Source: Pseudopelobacter sp964542535 (GTDB lineage: Bacteria; Desulfobacterota; Desulfuromonadia; Geobacterales; Pseudopelobacteraceae). Taken from it: a stretch of 64,000 nucleotides of DNA. Below the pieces are notes generated by a model. It worked only from the letters and a program-made list of their open reading frames with translations, was not told where the DNA came from and ran no database searches. Below are positions 35,584-44,106 of this stretch, one piece after another. Within the stretch, counting starts at the first letter, position 1; each line of letters begins with the position of its first letter. The position numbers were made by a program, and so were the translations under genes. The stretch is from positions 62,001 to 126,000 of the forward strand of contig CAZIUE010000012.1 in NCBI GenBank assembly GCA_964542535.1, written 5' to 3'.

Positions 35584-36579
35584 CTAATCCCCCAGCCGTT
35601 TTCCGGGAACGAGATAGTTCCTGATGTAATCCCCTACCCCCTCCTCCACCGTGGTCGTCTCCTCCGTGAAGCCCGCGGCGCGCAGCTTGGCGATATCGGC
35701 GCAGGTGCGGTACTGGTAGCTGTCGCGGATCGATTCCGGCATGTCGATGTACCGGATGTTGACCGGCCGCTCCATGGCGCTGAACACCGCCGTTGCCAGC
35801 CTGTTCCAGCTGACGCTGCTCCCGCCTCCGATGTTGAAGATGCCGTTGGCCTGGCGGTTGATCAGAAAGTGGACCGTTGCGGCCGCCGCGTCCTTGACGT
35901 AGATGAAATCGCGCAGCTGTTCGCCGTCGGCGTAGTCGGGGCGATGGGACCTGAACAGCCGTAAGGCGCCGGTTTCCCCGATCTGTTCGAACGCCTTCAA
36001 CACCAGGGAGCGCATCTCCCCCTTGTGCTGCTCGTTGGGTCCGTAGACGTTGAAGTACTTCAGCCCCACGATCTTGCCCAGGAGCCCGTGGCGCAGGGCC
36101 CACAAGTCGAAAAGCTGCTTGGAGTAGCCGTACGCGTTCAGGGGGCGCAACAGCGGCAGGTTCTGTTCCTCGTCCTCGAATCCGTTCTCGCCGTTGCCGT
36201 AGGTGGCGGCGCTGGAGGCGTAGATGAAGCGGGCGTTGGTTTCCAGGGCGACCATGGCCAGCTTGCGGGTGTACTCGAAGTTGTTCCTTATCAGGTAGCT
36301 GGCGTCAGGTTCCGTGGTGGCCGAGCAGGCCCCCAGGTGCAGGACCGCCTCCACCCCGCTGGCGCCGCGCAGCGGCTTGCGTTGCAGGGAACCGGCGGCG
36401 ATGCGCGCCTCGAAGTCGTCCTTCTCCATGTAGTCCATGAAGCGCAGCGCCGACAGATTCCGCCACTTGTCCGAGCAGCCCAGGTGGTCCACCACCAGGA
36501 TGTCTTCCCGGCCCAGTTGGTTGAGTCTGTGAACTACGGCGCTGCCGATCAGGCCCGCGCCACCGGTTACGATGATCAT
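35584..36579 (-). CDS. hldD: ADP-L-glycero-D-manno-heptose 6-epimerase
   Basis: This 331-residue short-chain dehydrogenase-type epimerase makes ADP-L-glycero-D-manno-heptose, the activated sugar for the LPS inner core. The NADP-binding motif TGGAGLIGS is at residues 5-13, with SSAATYG and the YGYSK catalytic pair following. KYFNVYGPNEQHKGEMRS and the YRTCADIAKLRAAGF tail are specific to HldD/RfaD. The ATG at 36579 has GGGGAG 7 bases upstream. It completes the heptose pathway begun by gmhA and hldE at 20-22 kb, on the other strand. Confidence 0.95.
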   Translation of the reverse strand: MIIVTGGAGLIGSAVVHRLNQLGREDILVVDHLGCSDKWRNLSALRFMDYMEKDDFEARIAAGSLQRKPLRGASGVEAVLHLGACSATTEPDASYLIRNNFEYTRKLAMVALETNARFIYASSAATYGNGENGFEDEEQNLPLLRPLNAYGYSKQLFDLWALRHGLLGKIVGLKYFNVYGPNEQHKGEMRSLVLKAFEQIGETGALRLFRSHRPDYADGEQLRDFIYVKDAAAATVHFLINRQANGIFNIGGGSSVSWNRLATAVFSAMERPVNIRYIDMPESIRDSYQYRTCADIAKLRAAGFTEETTTVEEGVGDYIRNYLVPGKRLGD

Positions 36580-36688
36580 AGTCGTCTCCCCTGCCGATTG
36601 TGTTCCTGTCCAGCCTTGTTCATAACCCATGGGCTATGCAGTGTCAACCGTGCCGGGCGGCGATGCTCGTTCCCGGCGAGGGCGCGGA

Positions 36689-37819
36689 TCAAGGCGCCCG
36701 GAATCCGGCCATCCCCTCGCCGGCCTTTGCAACGCGCAGGCCGCACGACCCGAGCAGCTTTTCGAGCATCTCTGCGGGAATGCTCTTTCTCCAGCCGCCG
36801 TGAAAGCGGTCCGCCACCAGGAGAAGGCCTTGGGGGTGCAGCAGTGCCGCCAGGTTGCGGGTGATGCGTTCCATGGAGAGTGGGTGGTTGACGATCGGTC
36901 CCCCCAGCAGTCCGTTGCAGATGATCAGGTCGAACCGCTCTCCATGGTCAGGAGGCGTCTCCAGATCCAGGGCCCTGAAGCGCAGGGAGCGTCCCACCCC
37001 GTGCGGGGACAGCGCTGCCAGGGCCTGCCGCAGGGGCTGTCCCCGGGATGGGTCATGGGGAAAACGGGTGTGGGCCGCGGCCCACACCTCCAGCGGATCC
37101 AGGGTCCACCCCTCGATGCAGAGCCTCTCCGACGGCCACCCCTGCTCCAGCGCCAGCCGCGCCAGGGCGTAGCTCGTTGCCCCGTCACCGCAGGCCGCGT
37201 CCAGGCAGCGGAGCGTTCTTCCTCTCTCCTGCCGCCCGAGCCAGTCGCGGATGAATTCCATCTGGCCGGGGTAACGATCCGTGCCGTTGCCGTAGAAACG
37301 GCGCGGCATGAACGACCAGCAGAGAAATTCCAGGCGGAGTCGCCCGTCGTCCAGCAGCCGCTCCAGCAGCAGGGCCGGGTTGACCGGCCAGCCCGAATCG
37401 GGCGGGAACAGGGAAACGATCCCGGCCCAGCTGGCAGCGGTGGCGAAGGGGGTGCTGGAAAAAATCGGTTCGCGGGTCAGGGCATGGCGGTAGAAGTGCC
37501 GGAAGGCGGGGGTGATCTGCGCCAGGGGAAGCCAGAGTTCGCTGTGACGGTGCAGCTCGGGGGTGAGCGCCAGACCGGGGGCGGGCCAGGGGGGGGGACA
37601 GCTTCCGGTGAAGGCGGCGGACAGGTGCAGTAGACGGCGCAGACGGCCCGCAAAGGGGGCCGGGTCGATGGGGGAACGCAGGATCAGGGAGAGCCGTTCC
37701 GCGGCCACCCGGGGGTCAAGGGAGGGAGTGAAGCAGACCGTCGGATTGGCCGCCTTGGCGGACGTTATGGTGGTGCGGCAAGGGTGAGGCTCGTGTCCGC
37801 TCGGGCGATCGCGGCTCAA
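36689..37819 (-). CDS. SAM-dependent methyltransferase, CheR-like fold
   Basis: The product is about 376 residues. The C-terminal half holds a class I methyltransferase core: motif I LRCLDAACGDGATSYALA near residue 207, an acidic strand (GWTLDPLEVWAAA), FRALDLETPP, and FDLIICNGLLGGPIV. The order resembles CheR-like enzymes. The N-terminal 190 residues are Arg/Pro/Leu-rich and unassigned. The start is uncertain: a TTG at 37819 overlaps the mqnE stop as TTGA, with no good ribosome-binding site. Linkage to mqnE could suggest a quinone role, but it does not look like UbiE/MenG. Confidence 0.7.
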   Translation of the reverse strand: MSRDRPSGHEPHPCRTTITSAKAANPTVCFTPSLDPRVAAERLSLILRSPIDPAPFAGRLRRLLHLSAAFTGSCPPPWPAPGLALTPELHRHSELWLPLAQITPAFRHFYRHALTREPIFSSTPFATAASWAGIVSLFPPDSGWPVNPALLLERLLDDGRLRLEFLCWSFMPRRFYGNGTDRYPGQMEFIRDWLGRQERGRTLRCLDAACGDGATSYALARLALEQGWPSERLCIEGWTLDPLEVWAAAHTRFPHDPSRGQPLRQALAALSPHGVGRSLRFRALDLETPPDHGERFDLIICNGLLGGPIVNHPLSMERITRNLAALLHPQGLLLVADRFHGGWRKSIPAEMLEKLLGSCGLRVAKAGEGMAGFRAP

Positions 37820-38895
37820 TAGCTGGCCAGGGGGCGGTAGAGCGTGTCCCGCTCCACCGGGACCTTGTCGGCCTTCCTGATCAGGCGGATGATGGCGCTC
37901 TTGGTCAGGGCCTGGGGCGAGGGGGCGCCGGCGTCGTGGCCGATCTTCTCCTCAATCACGGTGCCGTCCAGGTCATTGACCCCGAAGGCCAGGGAGACCT
38001 GGGCGATTTTCTCCCCCAGCATGACCCAATAGGCCTTGATGTGGTCGAAATTGTCCAGGAAGATGCGCGAAATGGCAAGGGTCTTCAGGTCGTCCAGGCC
38101 GGAGGTGCCGCTGATGCCCAGGTTCAGGGCGGAGTTCTCCGGCTGGAACGCCAGCGGAATGAAGGCCTGGAAACCGCCTGTCCGGTCCTGCAGGTCGCGC
38201 AGCAGTTCCATGTGGGCCACCCGGTCGGCGGCCGTCTCCAGGTGGCCGTAGAGCATGGTGGCGTTGCTCTTCACCCCAAGCCGGTGGGCCGTTGCGATTA
38301 CCTCCAGCCAGCGGGCCCCGGAGATCTTCTCCGGGCAGATCCTGCGGCGTACCTCCTCCACCAGAATTTCCGCCCCGCCTCCGGGCATGGAGCCGAGCCC
38401 GGCCGCTTTCAGTCGCTCCAGTACCTTTTCCACGCCCAGTCCCGAGATGCGGCTGAAGTAGTCGATCTCCACGGCGGTGAAGGCCTTGAGGTGCAGTTCC
38501 GGTACGGTTTGGCGCAGGCTGGCAAGCATCTGCTCGTAATGTTCCAGAGGGTAGTCGGGATGCAGACCCCCGACGATATGCAGCTCTGTGGCGCCGCCGG
38601 CCCGGGCCTCCAGTGCCCGGTGCCGGATTTCCTCCCTGGTCAGGGCGTAGGCCCCCTCCTGGTCGGCGGTACGGTAGAAGGCACAGAAGGCGCAGCGGTT
38701 GACGCAGATGTTGCTGGGGTTGATGTGGCGGTTGACGTTGAAGAAGACGTGTTTGCCGTTTGTACGCTCGTTGGCCAGGGCGGCCAGTTCTCCGATGGCC
38801 AGCAGATCGTTGCTGGCGAACAGCGACAGCGCGTCATCGGCGGAGATGCGACGGTTTTCGCGGACTTTGTCCACGATGGTTTCCTGGATCGACAT
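37816..38895 (-). CDS. mqnE: Aminofutalosine synthase
   Basis: This 359-residue radical SAM enzyme joins 3-[(1-carboxyvinyl)oxy]benzoate to the adenosyl radical to make aminofutalosine in the futalosine route to menaquinone, the electron carrier of anaerobic respiration. The cluster motif is CVNRCAFC (Cys 64, 68, 71) in the context NPSNICVNRC. GGLHPDYPLEHY, LGSMPGGGAEIL and NATMLYGHLE are MqnE-type and help separate it from MqnC. The length is normal. A methyltransferase gene overlaps its 3' end. No clear ribosome-binding site precedes the ATG. Confidence 0.92.
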   Translation of the reverse strand: MSIQETIVDKVRENRRISADDALSLFASNDLLAIGELAALANERTNGKHVFFNVNRHINPSNICVNRCAFCAFYRTADQEGAYALTREEIRHRALEARAGGATELHIVGGLHPDYPLEHYEQMLASLRQTVPELHLKAFTAVEIDYFSRISGLGVEKVLERLKAAGLGSMPGGGAEILVEEVRRRICPEKISGARWLEVIATAHRLGVKSNATMLYGHLETAADRVAHMELLRDLQDRTGGFQAFIPLAFQPENSALNLGISGTSGLDDLKTLAISRIFLDNFDHIKAYWVMLGEKIAQVSLAFGVNDLDGTVIEEKIGHDAGAPSPQALTKSAIIRLIRKADKVPVERDTLYRPLASY

Positions 38896-38956
38896 GGGGC
38901 AAAGTCTACGTCAAACCTCCCTGGCTGTTCAAGGTTTTTGTGGGGCGCGGCAGCGT

Positions 38957-39358
38957 TCAGTCCCCCTCCATCCTATTCACGATCCGGTCGGCCTCCTTGA
39001 GGATCTTCAGCTCGGCATAGTCATGGCGCGAGGGGGAGTGGTGGTTGCCGATGATCCGGCAGACCTTCTCCGTCTTTTCAGGGGGAAAACCGATCCCGTT
39101 GAGCAGCTCCTCCGCAACGGGAGGACCGTACTCCTCCTGGGTCTTGCCATTGTTGTAGCCGTGCAGCTCCTCGGAGCGTTTGATGCCGATGTCGTGCAGC
39201 AGTGCCGCGGCCACCAGGATCTCGTAATCGCACTCCTGGCCGTCGTCGCGGATCTTTTCCGCGTACTTCAGTACCTCCAGGGCATGGTTAATTCGGCGGT
39301 AGTCGTTGCCGAAGAACTCCACCAGCAGTTTTGCGATCCTTGCCTTGAAATGATCCAT
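38957..39358 (-). CDS. HD-domain phosphohydrolase
   Basis: The 133-residue single-domain protein carries the HD metal motif: H near residue 24 (NHALEVLKYAEKI), the LLHDIGIKRS pair near residue 54, and later NHHSP and EADRI that complete the metal site. It is probably a cytosolic phosphohydrolase acting on a small nucleotide or phosphoester; the substrate is unknown. The ATG at 39358 follows GGAGGGCAGGGAT, so it was preferred over an ATG 39 bases upstream. It lies between mqnE and hcp with its own spacing, so operon membership is unclear. Confidence 0.85.
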   Translation of the reverse strand: MDHFKARIAKLLVEFFGNDYRRINHALEVLKYAEKIRDDGQECDYEILVAAALLHDIGIKRSEELHGYNNGKTQEEYGPPVAEELLNGIGFPPEKTEKVCRIIGNHHSPSRHDYAELKILKEADRIVNRMEGD

Positions 39359-39459
39359 ATCCCTGCCCTCCCCCTCCAGTGATTCACCGTTATTCATGAC
39401 TCTTGTAGCATACCTGCTCTTCTTCCGTCTTCTATCGTTTTGAACTACTCCGGGAAAGC

Positions 39460-39492
39460 GAACGCCCCGCGCAATAGGCGCGGGGCGTTCGT
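39460..39492 (-). terminator. Terminator of hcp
   Basis: CGAACGCCCCGCGC (39460-39473) pairs perfectly with GCGCGGGGCGTTCG (39479-39492), 28 bases past the hcp stop. A short T-run follows on the minus strand. Confidence 0.75.
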
Positions 39493-39520
39493 TGAGAATC
39501 ACGGCTGTCTGACCTTCCGT

Positions 39521-41116
39521 TTATCCCAGGATGGCCTTGATGTCAGCCTCGGCCGTGGTGATCGGGCCGATGTTGAAGTTCTCCACCAGGAAGCTGAGCA
39601 CGGCGGGAGTGATGAAGGCCGGCAGGGTCGGTCCCAGCTTGATGTTCTTGATCCCCAGGTGCAAAAGCGTCAGCAGGATGACCACCGCCTTCTGCTCGTA
39701 CCAGGAGAGGATCATGGAGAGCGGCAGGTCGTTGACGCCACAATTGAAAGCGCCCGCCAGAGCCACGGCGATCTGGATGGCCGAGTAGGCGTCGTTGCAC
39801 TGACCGATGTCCAGGAGCCGCGGGATTCCGCCGATATCGCCGAAGTCAAGCTTGTTGAAGCGATACTTGCCGCAGGCCAGGGTCAGGATCACCGTATCCT
39901 TCGGGAGTTTCTCGGCGAACTCGGTGTAGTAGTTGCGCCCCGATTTGGCGCCGTCGCAGCCGCCGATGAGGAAGAAGTGTTTGATGGCGCCGCTCTTGAC
40001 CGCGTCGATGACCTTGTCCGCCACCCCCAGCACGGCGTTGTGGCCGAAGCCGGTGAGGATCTCCTTGCCCGGGGCCTCCGGCAGGTCAGGACATTCCAGG
40101 GCTTTTGTGATCACGGCGGAGAAGTCCCAGCCGTCGATGTGGGAAATGCCGGGCCAGGCCACCAGGCCCCAGGTAAAGAGCCGGTCGGTGTAGGAATCGG
40201 CGGGACGCTGGATGCAGTTGGTGTTGAAGATGATGGCGCCGGGGAACTCCGTGAACTCCTTGGCTTGGTCTTGCCAGGCGCCGCCGAAGTTGCCCGCCAG
40301 ATGCTTGTATTTCTTCAGGCCGGGGTAGCCGTGGGCCGGCAGCATCTCGCCGTGGGTGTAGATGTTGATCCCCTTCCCCTCGGTCTGCTTGAGCAGCTCC
40401 TCCAGCATCTTCAGGTCATGGCCGGAGACCAGGATCCCTTTGCCGGCTTTGGTGCCCAGCTGGACCGGCGTGGGAACCGGGTGGCCATAGGCGTCGGTGT
40501 GGGCGTTGTTCAAAAGTCCCATGACGGTCAGGTTGTGCTTGCCACACTCCATGGCCAGACCAACGAAGTCCATCAGCCCCAGGTTGGGATCGGTGGTGGC
40601 TGCCAGCGCCCGCTGGAAGAAGGCCATCACCTCGTCGTCGCTTCTGCCCAGGATCATGGCGTGATCCATATAGGCGGCCATGCCTTTCAGGCCGTACATC
40701 AGGATTTCGATGACGGAACGGATGTCTTCGTTGTCGTGCTGGCTGTTGATGCCGTAGGCCTCGCCTTGTTTGATCCGGCCTTGCAGATCGGCGGCTGGCT
40801 GCCAGGCGGCAACGTCGCCCGGAATAGTTGTCCCGGCAAGGCTTTTGGCCTTCTCCCTCAGCTCATAGCAACGGCTGATCTCCTTGCTGATACGAGGGGC
40901 GTCGAAGTCCACGTTGGTGACGGTGGTGAAGAGCCCCTCGATGGTGAAGCGGTCGATCTCGGCGTTTCGGCCGATCTTGTCGGCGTACAGCGCAAGGCTT
41001 TTCAAGCCGTACAGCAGGTGATCCTGCAGGGTTGCTACCTCCGGTTTCTTGCCGCATACGCCCGATACGTTGCACCCGATCCCGTTTGCCGCCTGTTCGC
41101 ATTGATTACAGAACAT
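39521..41116 (-). CDS. hcp: Hybrid-cluster protein (hydroxylamine reductase)
   Basis: This 531-residue iron-sulfur-oxygen protein is linked to NO and hydroxylamine detoxification under anoxic conditions. The N-terminal cluster ligands are Cys 3, 6, 15 and 21 (CNQC...GC...VCG). The hybrid-cluster ligands are found in NTNCIQRP, GGCDGAKSGRNYY, LACGKYRFNK and GQCNDAYSAI. Spacing CX2CX8CX5C fits the anaerobe class. The ATG at 41116 has AAGGAGG 8 bases upstream and gives the family's MFC start. A palindrome matching HcpR-type sites lies upstream at 41206-41219. Confidence 0.96.
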   Translation of the reverse strand: MFCNQCEQAANGIGCNVSGVCGKKPEVATLQDHLLYGLKSLALYADKIGRNAEIDRFTIEGLFTTVTNVDFDAPRISKEISRCYELREKAKSLAGTTIPGDVAAWQPAADLQGRIKQGEAYGINSQHDNEDIRSVIEILMYGLKGMAAYMDHAMILGRSDDEVMAFFQRALAATTDPNLGLMDFVGLAMECGKHNLTVMGLLNNAHTDAYGHPVPTPVQLGTKAGKGILVSGHDLKMLEELLKQTEGKGINIYTHGEMLPAHGYPGLKKYKHLAGNFGGAWQDQAKEFTEFPGAIIFNTNCIQRPADSYTDRLFTWGLVAWPGISHIDGWDFSAVITKALECPDLPEAPGKEILTGFGHNAVLGVADKVIDAVKSGAIKHFFLIGGCDGAKSGRNYYTEFAEKLPKDTVILTLACGKYRFNKLDFGDIGGIPRLLDIGQCNDAYSAIQIAVALAGAFNCGVNDLPLSMILSWYEQKAVVILLTLLHLGIKNIKLGPTLPAFITPAVLSFLVENFNIGPITTAEADIKAILG

Positions 41117-41205
41117 TTCCGCCGCCTCCTTGGTCGTTGTATTCATTTTCGTGTGGTGAAACCTGTTTTGTGGTATGACAATAACCACTAAAGCGTATAA
41201 CAACC

Positions 41206-41219
41206 TTGACCGTTGTCAA
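41206..41219. promoter_or_regulatory. HcpR-like operator between hcp and the DUF362 gene
   Basis: TTGAC-CGTT-GTCAA is a perfect palindrome of the CRP/FNR-family type. Its TTGAC half-site matches that described for HcpR, the nitrosative-stress regulator of hcp. It lies 90 bases upstream of hcp and 29 bases upstream of the divergent DUF362-ferredoxin gene, so it could control both. Confidence 0.65.
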
Positions 41220-41247
41220 TTTTTCGCCATTCGGGAGGTATCAGTCT

Positions 41248-42351
41248 ATGTCCACCGTTTTTTTCGCGGATATGAGGACCGGCCACAAGGAAAACCTGTT
41301 CGACAAGATAGCCCGGCTGCTGGCCCTGTGCGGCCTGGACCAGCGGGTGAGCGAGGGGGATCTGACTGCCGTCAAGATTCATTTCGGCGAGAAAGGGAAC
41401 CACACCTTTATCCGCCCGGTCTTTGCCCGAAGGGTGGTGGAGGAGATCAAGAAGCTGGGTGCCAAGCCGTTTCTGACCGATTCGTCCACCCTCTACCCCG
41501 GCCAGCGCAAGGAGGCGGTCTCGGCCCTGACCTGTGGCATCGAGAACGGCTTCGCCTATGCCTGCGTGGGCGCGCCGCTGATCATCAGCGACGGCCTGCG
41601 GGGGGTGACCGAGATGGAGGTGCCGGTCAAGGGGGAGCTGCTGCGCTCGGTGTTCCTGGGGCGGGAGATCGTGGAGGCTGATTCCCTGGTCTGCCTGTCG
41701 CACTTCAAGTGCCACGAGCTGACCGGCTTCGGCGGTGCGGTCAAGAATCTGGGCATGGGCTGCGCCAGCCGCAAGGGGAAGATGGTGCAGCATTCCACCG
41801 TTGCTCCGGTGGTGTCGGCCAAGGCCTGCACCGGCTGCGGATTCTGTATCACGTCCTGCGCCCATGGCGCCATCGCCATCAACGACGGAATCGCCTTCAT
41901 CGATGCGCTGAAATGCGCCGGCTGCAGCCGCTGCATCTCGGTCTGCCCGGTGCGTGCCATCCAGGTGCAGTGGAACGAGGCCGCCGACCTGGTGATGCGC
42001 AAGATGGCCGAATACGCCCGGGGGGCGGTGGCCGGCAAGGAGGAGAGGATGATCTTCCTCAACTTCATCACCCAGGTTTCGCCTCAGTGCGACTGCTACG
42101 GTCATTCCGACGCCCCCATTGTCAACGATATCGGCCTGTGCGCCTCCATTGATCCGGTGGCGGTGGATCAGGCCTGCGCCGACCTGGTCAATGGGGCCCG
42201 CGGCAACCGGGGCTCGGCTCTTTCCTGCGGGTTCGAGCCGGGAGAGGACAAGTTCCGCGGCGTCCACCCCACCATCCCCTGGGAGGTGCAGCTGGAGCAT
42301 GGGGAGAAGGTGGGATTGGGGAGCAGGGCGTACGATCTGGTCAAGATCTGA
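41248..42351 (+). CDS. DUF362 protein with two [4Fe-4S] ferredoxin motifs
   Basis: The 367-residue protein has an N-terminal DUF362 domain (VKIHFGEKGNHTFIRPVFARRVVEEIKKLGAKPFLTDSS region, then HFKCHELTGFGGAVKNLGMGC) interrupted by a bacterial ferredoxin insert with two clusters: Cys 194, 197, 200, 204 and Cys 223, 226, 229, 233. It should be a cytosolic electron-transfer or iron-sulfur protein; the enzymatic role is not known. The ATG at 41248 has GGGAGGT 8 bases upstream. It is divergent from hcp across a shared HcpR-like palindrome, which hints at a role in anaerobic or nitrosative stress (inference). Confidence 0.88.
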   Translation: MSTVFFADMRTGHKENLFDKIARLLALCGLDQRVSEGDLTAVKIHFGEKGNHTFIRPVFARRVVEEIKKLGAKPFLTDSSTLYPGQRKEAVSALTCGIENGFAYACVGAPLIISDGLRGVTEMEVPVKGELLRSVFLGREIVEADSLVCLSHFKCHELTGFGGAVKNLGMGCASRKGKMVQHSTVAPVVSAKACTGCGFCITSCAHGAIAINDGIAFIDALKCAGCSRCISVCPVRAIQVQWNEAADLVMRKMAEYARGAVAGKEERMIFLNFITQVSPQCDCYGHSDAPIVNDIGLCASIDPVAVDQACADLVNGARGNRGSALSCGFEPGEDKFRGVHPTIPWEVQLEHGEKVGLGSRAYDLVKI

Positions 42352-42366
42352 AGGTTGATGTAGATT

Positions 42367-42551
42367 CGGCAGGAGGGGGCTGCCTGCGTTCGCGCGGACG
42401 GACTATTTCTGCAATTCCAAGGCTCATTTCACTACAGCCGATAAACTCAGCCCTGTGGGCTTCAGACAGTATCGGCTGTAGCCGCTCCATTTTGCCGCGA
42501 ATTGCAACCAAATAATCCTGATGCGCTCTCTCCGGCAGTCCCCTCCTGCCG
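42367..42551. repeat. Long nested palindromic element (MITE/REP-like)
   Basis: Three nested pairs of inverted arms share one centre near 42458. The outer arms are 18 bases, differing at one position (42367-42384 with 42534-42551). The middle arms are TGCAATTC with GAATTGCA (42410-42417 with 42499-42506). The inner arms CTACAGCCGATA with TATCGGCTGTAG (42432-42443 with 42470-42481) are perfect. The whole of about 185 bases could fold into one long imperfect hairpin. It contains no gene and ends 39 bases before the next start codon. Confidence 0.75.
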
Positions 42552-42589
42552 TATTTTGTTGTAGTGGAATTTTGGGAGGTAGGAAGAGT

Positions 42590-43003
42590 ATGGACAGAGA
42601 GTTTCGCGTGATCAGGAAGGAATCGCCGTCGGGCAGGGTGGCCTACGTGCTCTATCAGGTCCACTGCGATGACCGCGGGGCGATACAGCTGGTTTCCGCG
42701 GACCCGGCCAGCCCGTGCCGGGAGACGATCGCCGAGCTCAAGGAGGACCTGGAGCGTATGCGCCGGGCACTGGACCTGCCGGTACTTATGGAGGGTGAGG
42801 TGCTGGATTCGCTGGAGATCAGCGGCGCCAACGCCTATGGCCGATGGCTTCGGGAGCAGATCGGCGACGAGCCCCTGGACGACGAGCCTCCCCTGACGCC
42901 GCTGGTTTCCCCTGACGCACGGCTTCGGGAGGAGCAGCGGAGGATGGAGGAGGCTGCCGAAACCTTTGCTGAGAAGCGGAGAAATGATCCCTCCTGGGGG
43001 TGA
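42590..43003 (+). CDS. Conserved-looking hypothetical protein
   Basis: I do not recognise this 137-residue soluble protein. It begins DREFRVIRKESPSGRVAYVLYQVHCDD, a compact beta-rich region, followed by a charged helix (CRETIAELKEDLERMRRAL) and a Glu/Arg-rich tail that should be helical. It has no membrane segment, signal peptide or cysteine cluster. GGGAGG and GGAAGAG stretches precede the ATG at 42590. Codon use matches the neighbours, so it looks like a native gene. It sits directly downstream of the long palindromic element. Confidence 0.65.
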   Translation: MDREFRVIRKESPSGRVAYVLYQVHCDDRGAIQLVSADPASPCRETIAELKEDLERMRRALDLPVLMEGEVLDSLEISGANAYGRWLREQIGDEPLDDEPPLTPLVSPDARLREEQRRMEEAAETFAEKRRNDPSWG

Positions 43004-43100
43004 CGGCGTGCCCGTTTCGAGGTTTCAGGAGCCGGGTGAGATCCGGTCCGCGGCTGGTTAGTTTTTTTCCTGAGGAATGGCGATGCATGATCGACCGGAA

Positions 43101-43143
43101 ACAGAGAAGGCCGCATCCCTTGGGTGATGCGGCCCTCTCTGTT
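43101..43143. terminator. Bidirectional terminator hairpin at the 3' end of nadA
   Basis: CAGAGA and GGCCGCATC arms pair with GATGCGGCC and TCTCTG arms around a short loop, with one bulge. It lies 13 bases past the nadA stop, between converging genes. Confidence 0.75.
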
Positions 43144-43155
43144 TGACGCTCGGGC

Positions 43156-44070
43156 TCAGTCCCGGGGTACGGCCAGCATGCGGTCCAGGGCCTGCTTGGC
43201 CTTGAGGCGGATCTCTTCGGGAACGCTGATCACCGGAGACAGGGTCTGGAGCGACAGGAGCACATCCTCCAGAGAGGTCAGTTTCATGTTGGGGCAGAAC
43301 AGGGCCGGCGACGCCAGGATGAACTCCTTGTCCGGGTTCTCCAGGCGCAGGCGGTAGAGGATGCCGGCCTCGGTGCCGATGATGAACTGGCGGGCCGTGC
43401 TTTCACGGCAGTAGTCGTACATACCGCTGGTGGAACAGGCTTGGTCGGCCAGGGCGGTCACCTCGGGGGCGCATTCCGGGTGGCAGATGAACAGGGCCTC
43501 GGGATACTTGGCCTTCATGGCCATGACCGCCTCAACGGTCATGCGCTCGTGGGTGGGGCAGTAGCCGTTCCAGAAGATGAACTCCTTGTCCGGCACCGAC
43601 TTGGCCACGAAGCGTCCCAGGTTGCGGTCCGGGGCGAAAATGACTTTTTTATCCGGCAGGGACTTGACCACCCGGGTGGCATTGGCCGAGGTGCAGCAGA
43701 TGTCGGAGTGGGCCTTGACCTCGGCGGTGGAATTGACGTAGGTGACCACCGGCACGCCGGGGTGCTGCGCCTTCAACTCCTCCAGCCCCCTGGCGTCGAC
43801 CATGTCGGCCATGGGGCAGCCGGCATCCAGGCGGGGGAGCAGCACCTTCTTGTCCGGGGAGAGAATGGCGGCCGATTCGGCCATGAAGTGCACGCCGCAG
43901 AAGACGATCACGTCGGCTTCGGTCTTGGCCGCTTCGATGGAGAGCGCCAGCGAGTCGCCGGTGATGTCGGCGATCTCCTGCACCTCGTCACGCATGTAGT
44001 TGTGTGCCAGCAGCACGGCGTTGTGCTTCTTGAGAAGTTCCCTGATCTGTTCCTTGATGCCATTGTTCAT
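43156..44070 (-). CDS. nadA: Quinolinate synthase
   Basis: This 304-residue [4Fe-4S] enzyme condenses iminoaspartate with dihydroxyacetone phosphate to give quinolinate for NAD synthesis. Conserved elements are LLAHNYMRDEVQEIADITGDSLALS near the N-terminus, VFCGVHFMAESAA with the first cluster cysteine, PRLDAGCPMADM, SANATRVVKSLPD, and FICHPEC with the other ligand. The length matches the short bacterial NadA class. The ATG at 44070 has AAGGAT 9 bases upstream; an in-frame start 36 bases further upstream lacks support. nadB and nadC are not in the window. Confidence 0.96.
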   Translation of the reverse strand: MNNGIKEQIRELLKKHNAVLLAHNYMRDEVQEIADITGDSLALSIEAAKTEADVIVFCGVHFMAESAAILSPDKKVLLPRLDAGCPMADMVDARGLEELKAQHPGVPVVTYVNSTAEVKAHSDICCTSANATRVVKSLPDKKVIFAPDRNLGRFVAKSVPDKEFIFWNGYCPTHERMTVEAVMAMKAKYPEALFICHPECAPEVTALADQACSTSGMYDYCRESTARQFIIGTEAGILYRLRLENPDKEFILASPALFCPNMKLTSLEDVLLSLQTLSPVISVPEEIRLKAKQALDRMLAVPRD

Positions 44071-44106
44071 TTGCAACGATCCTTTCGCGAATTGACGGGA
44101 TGCCAT

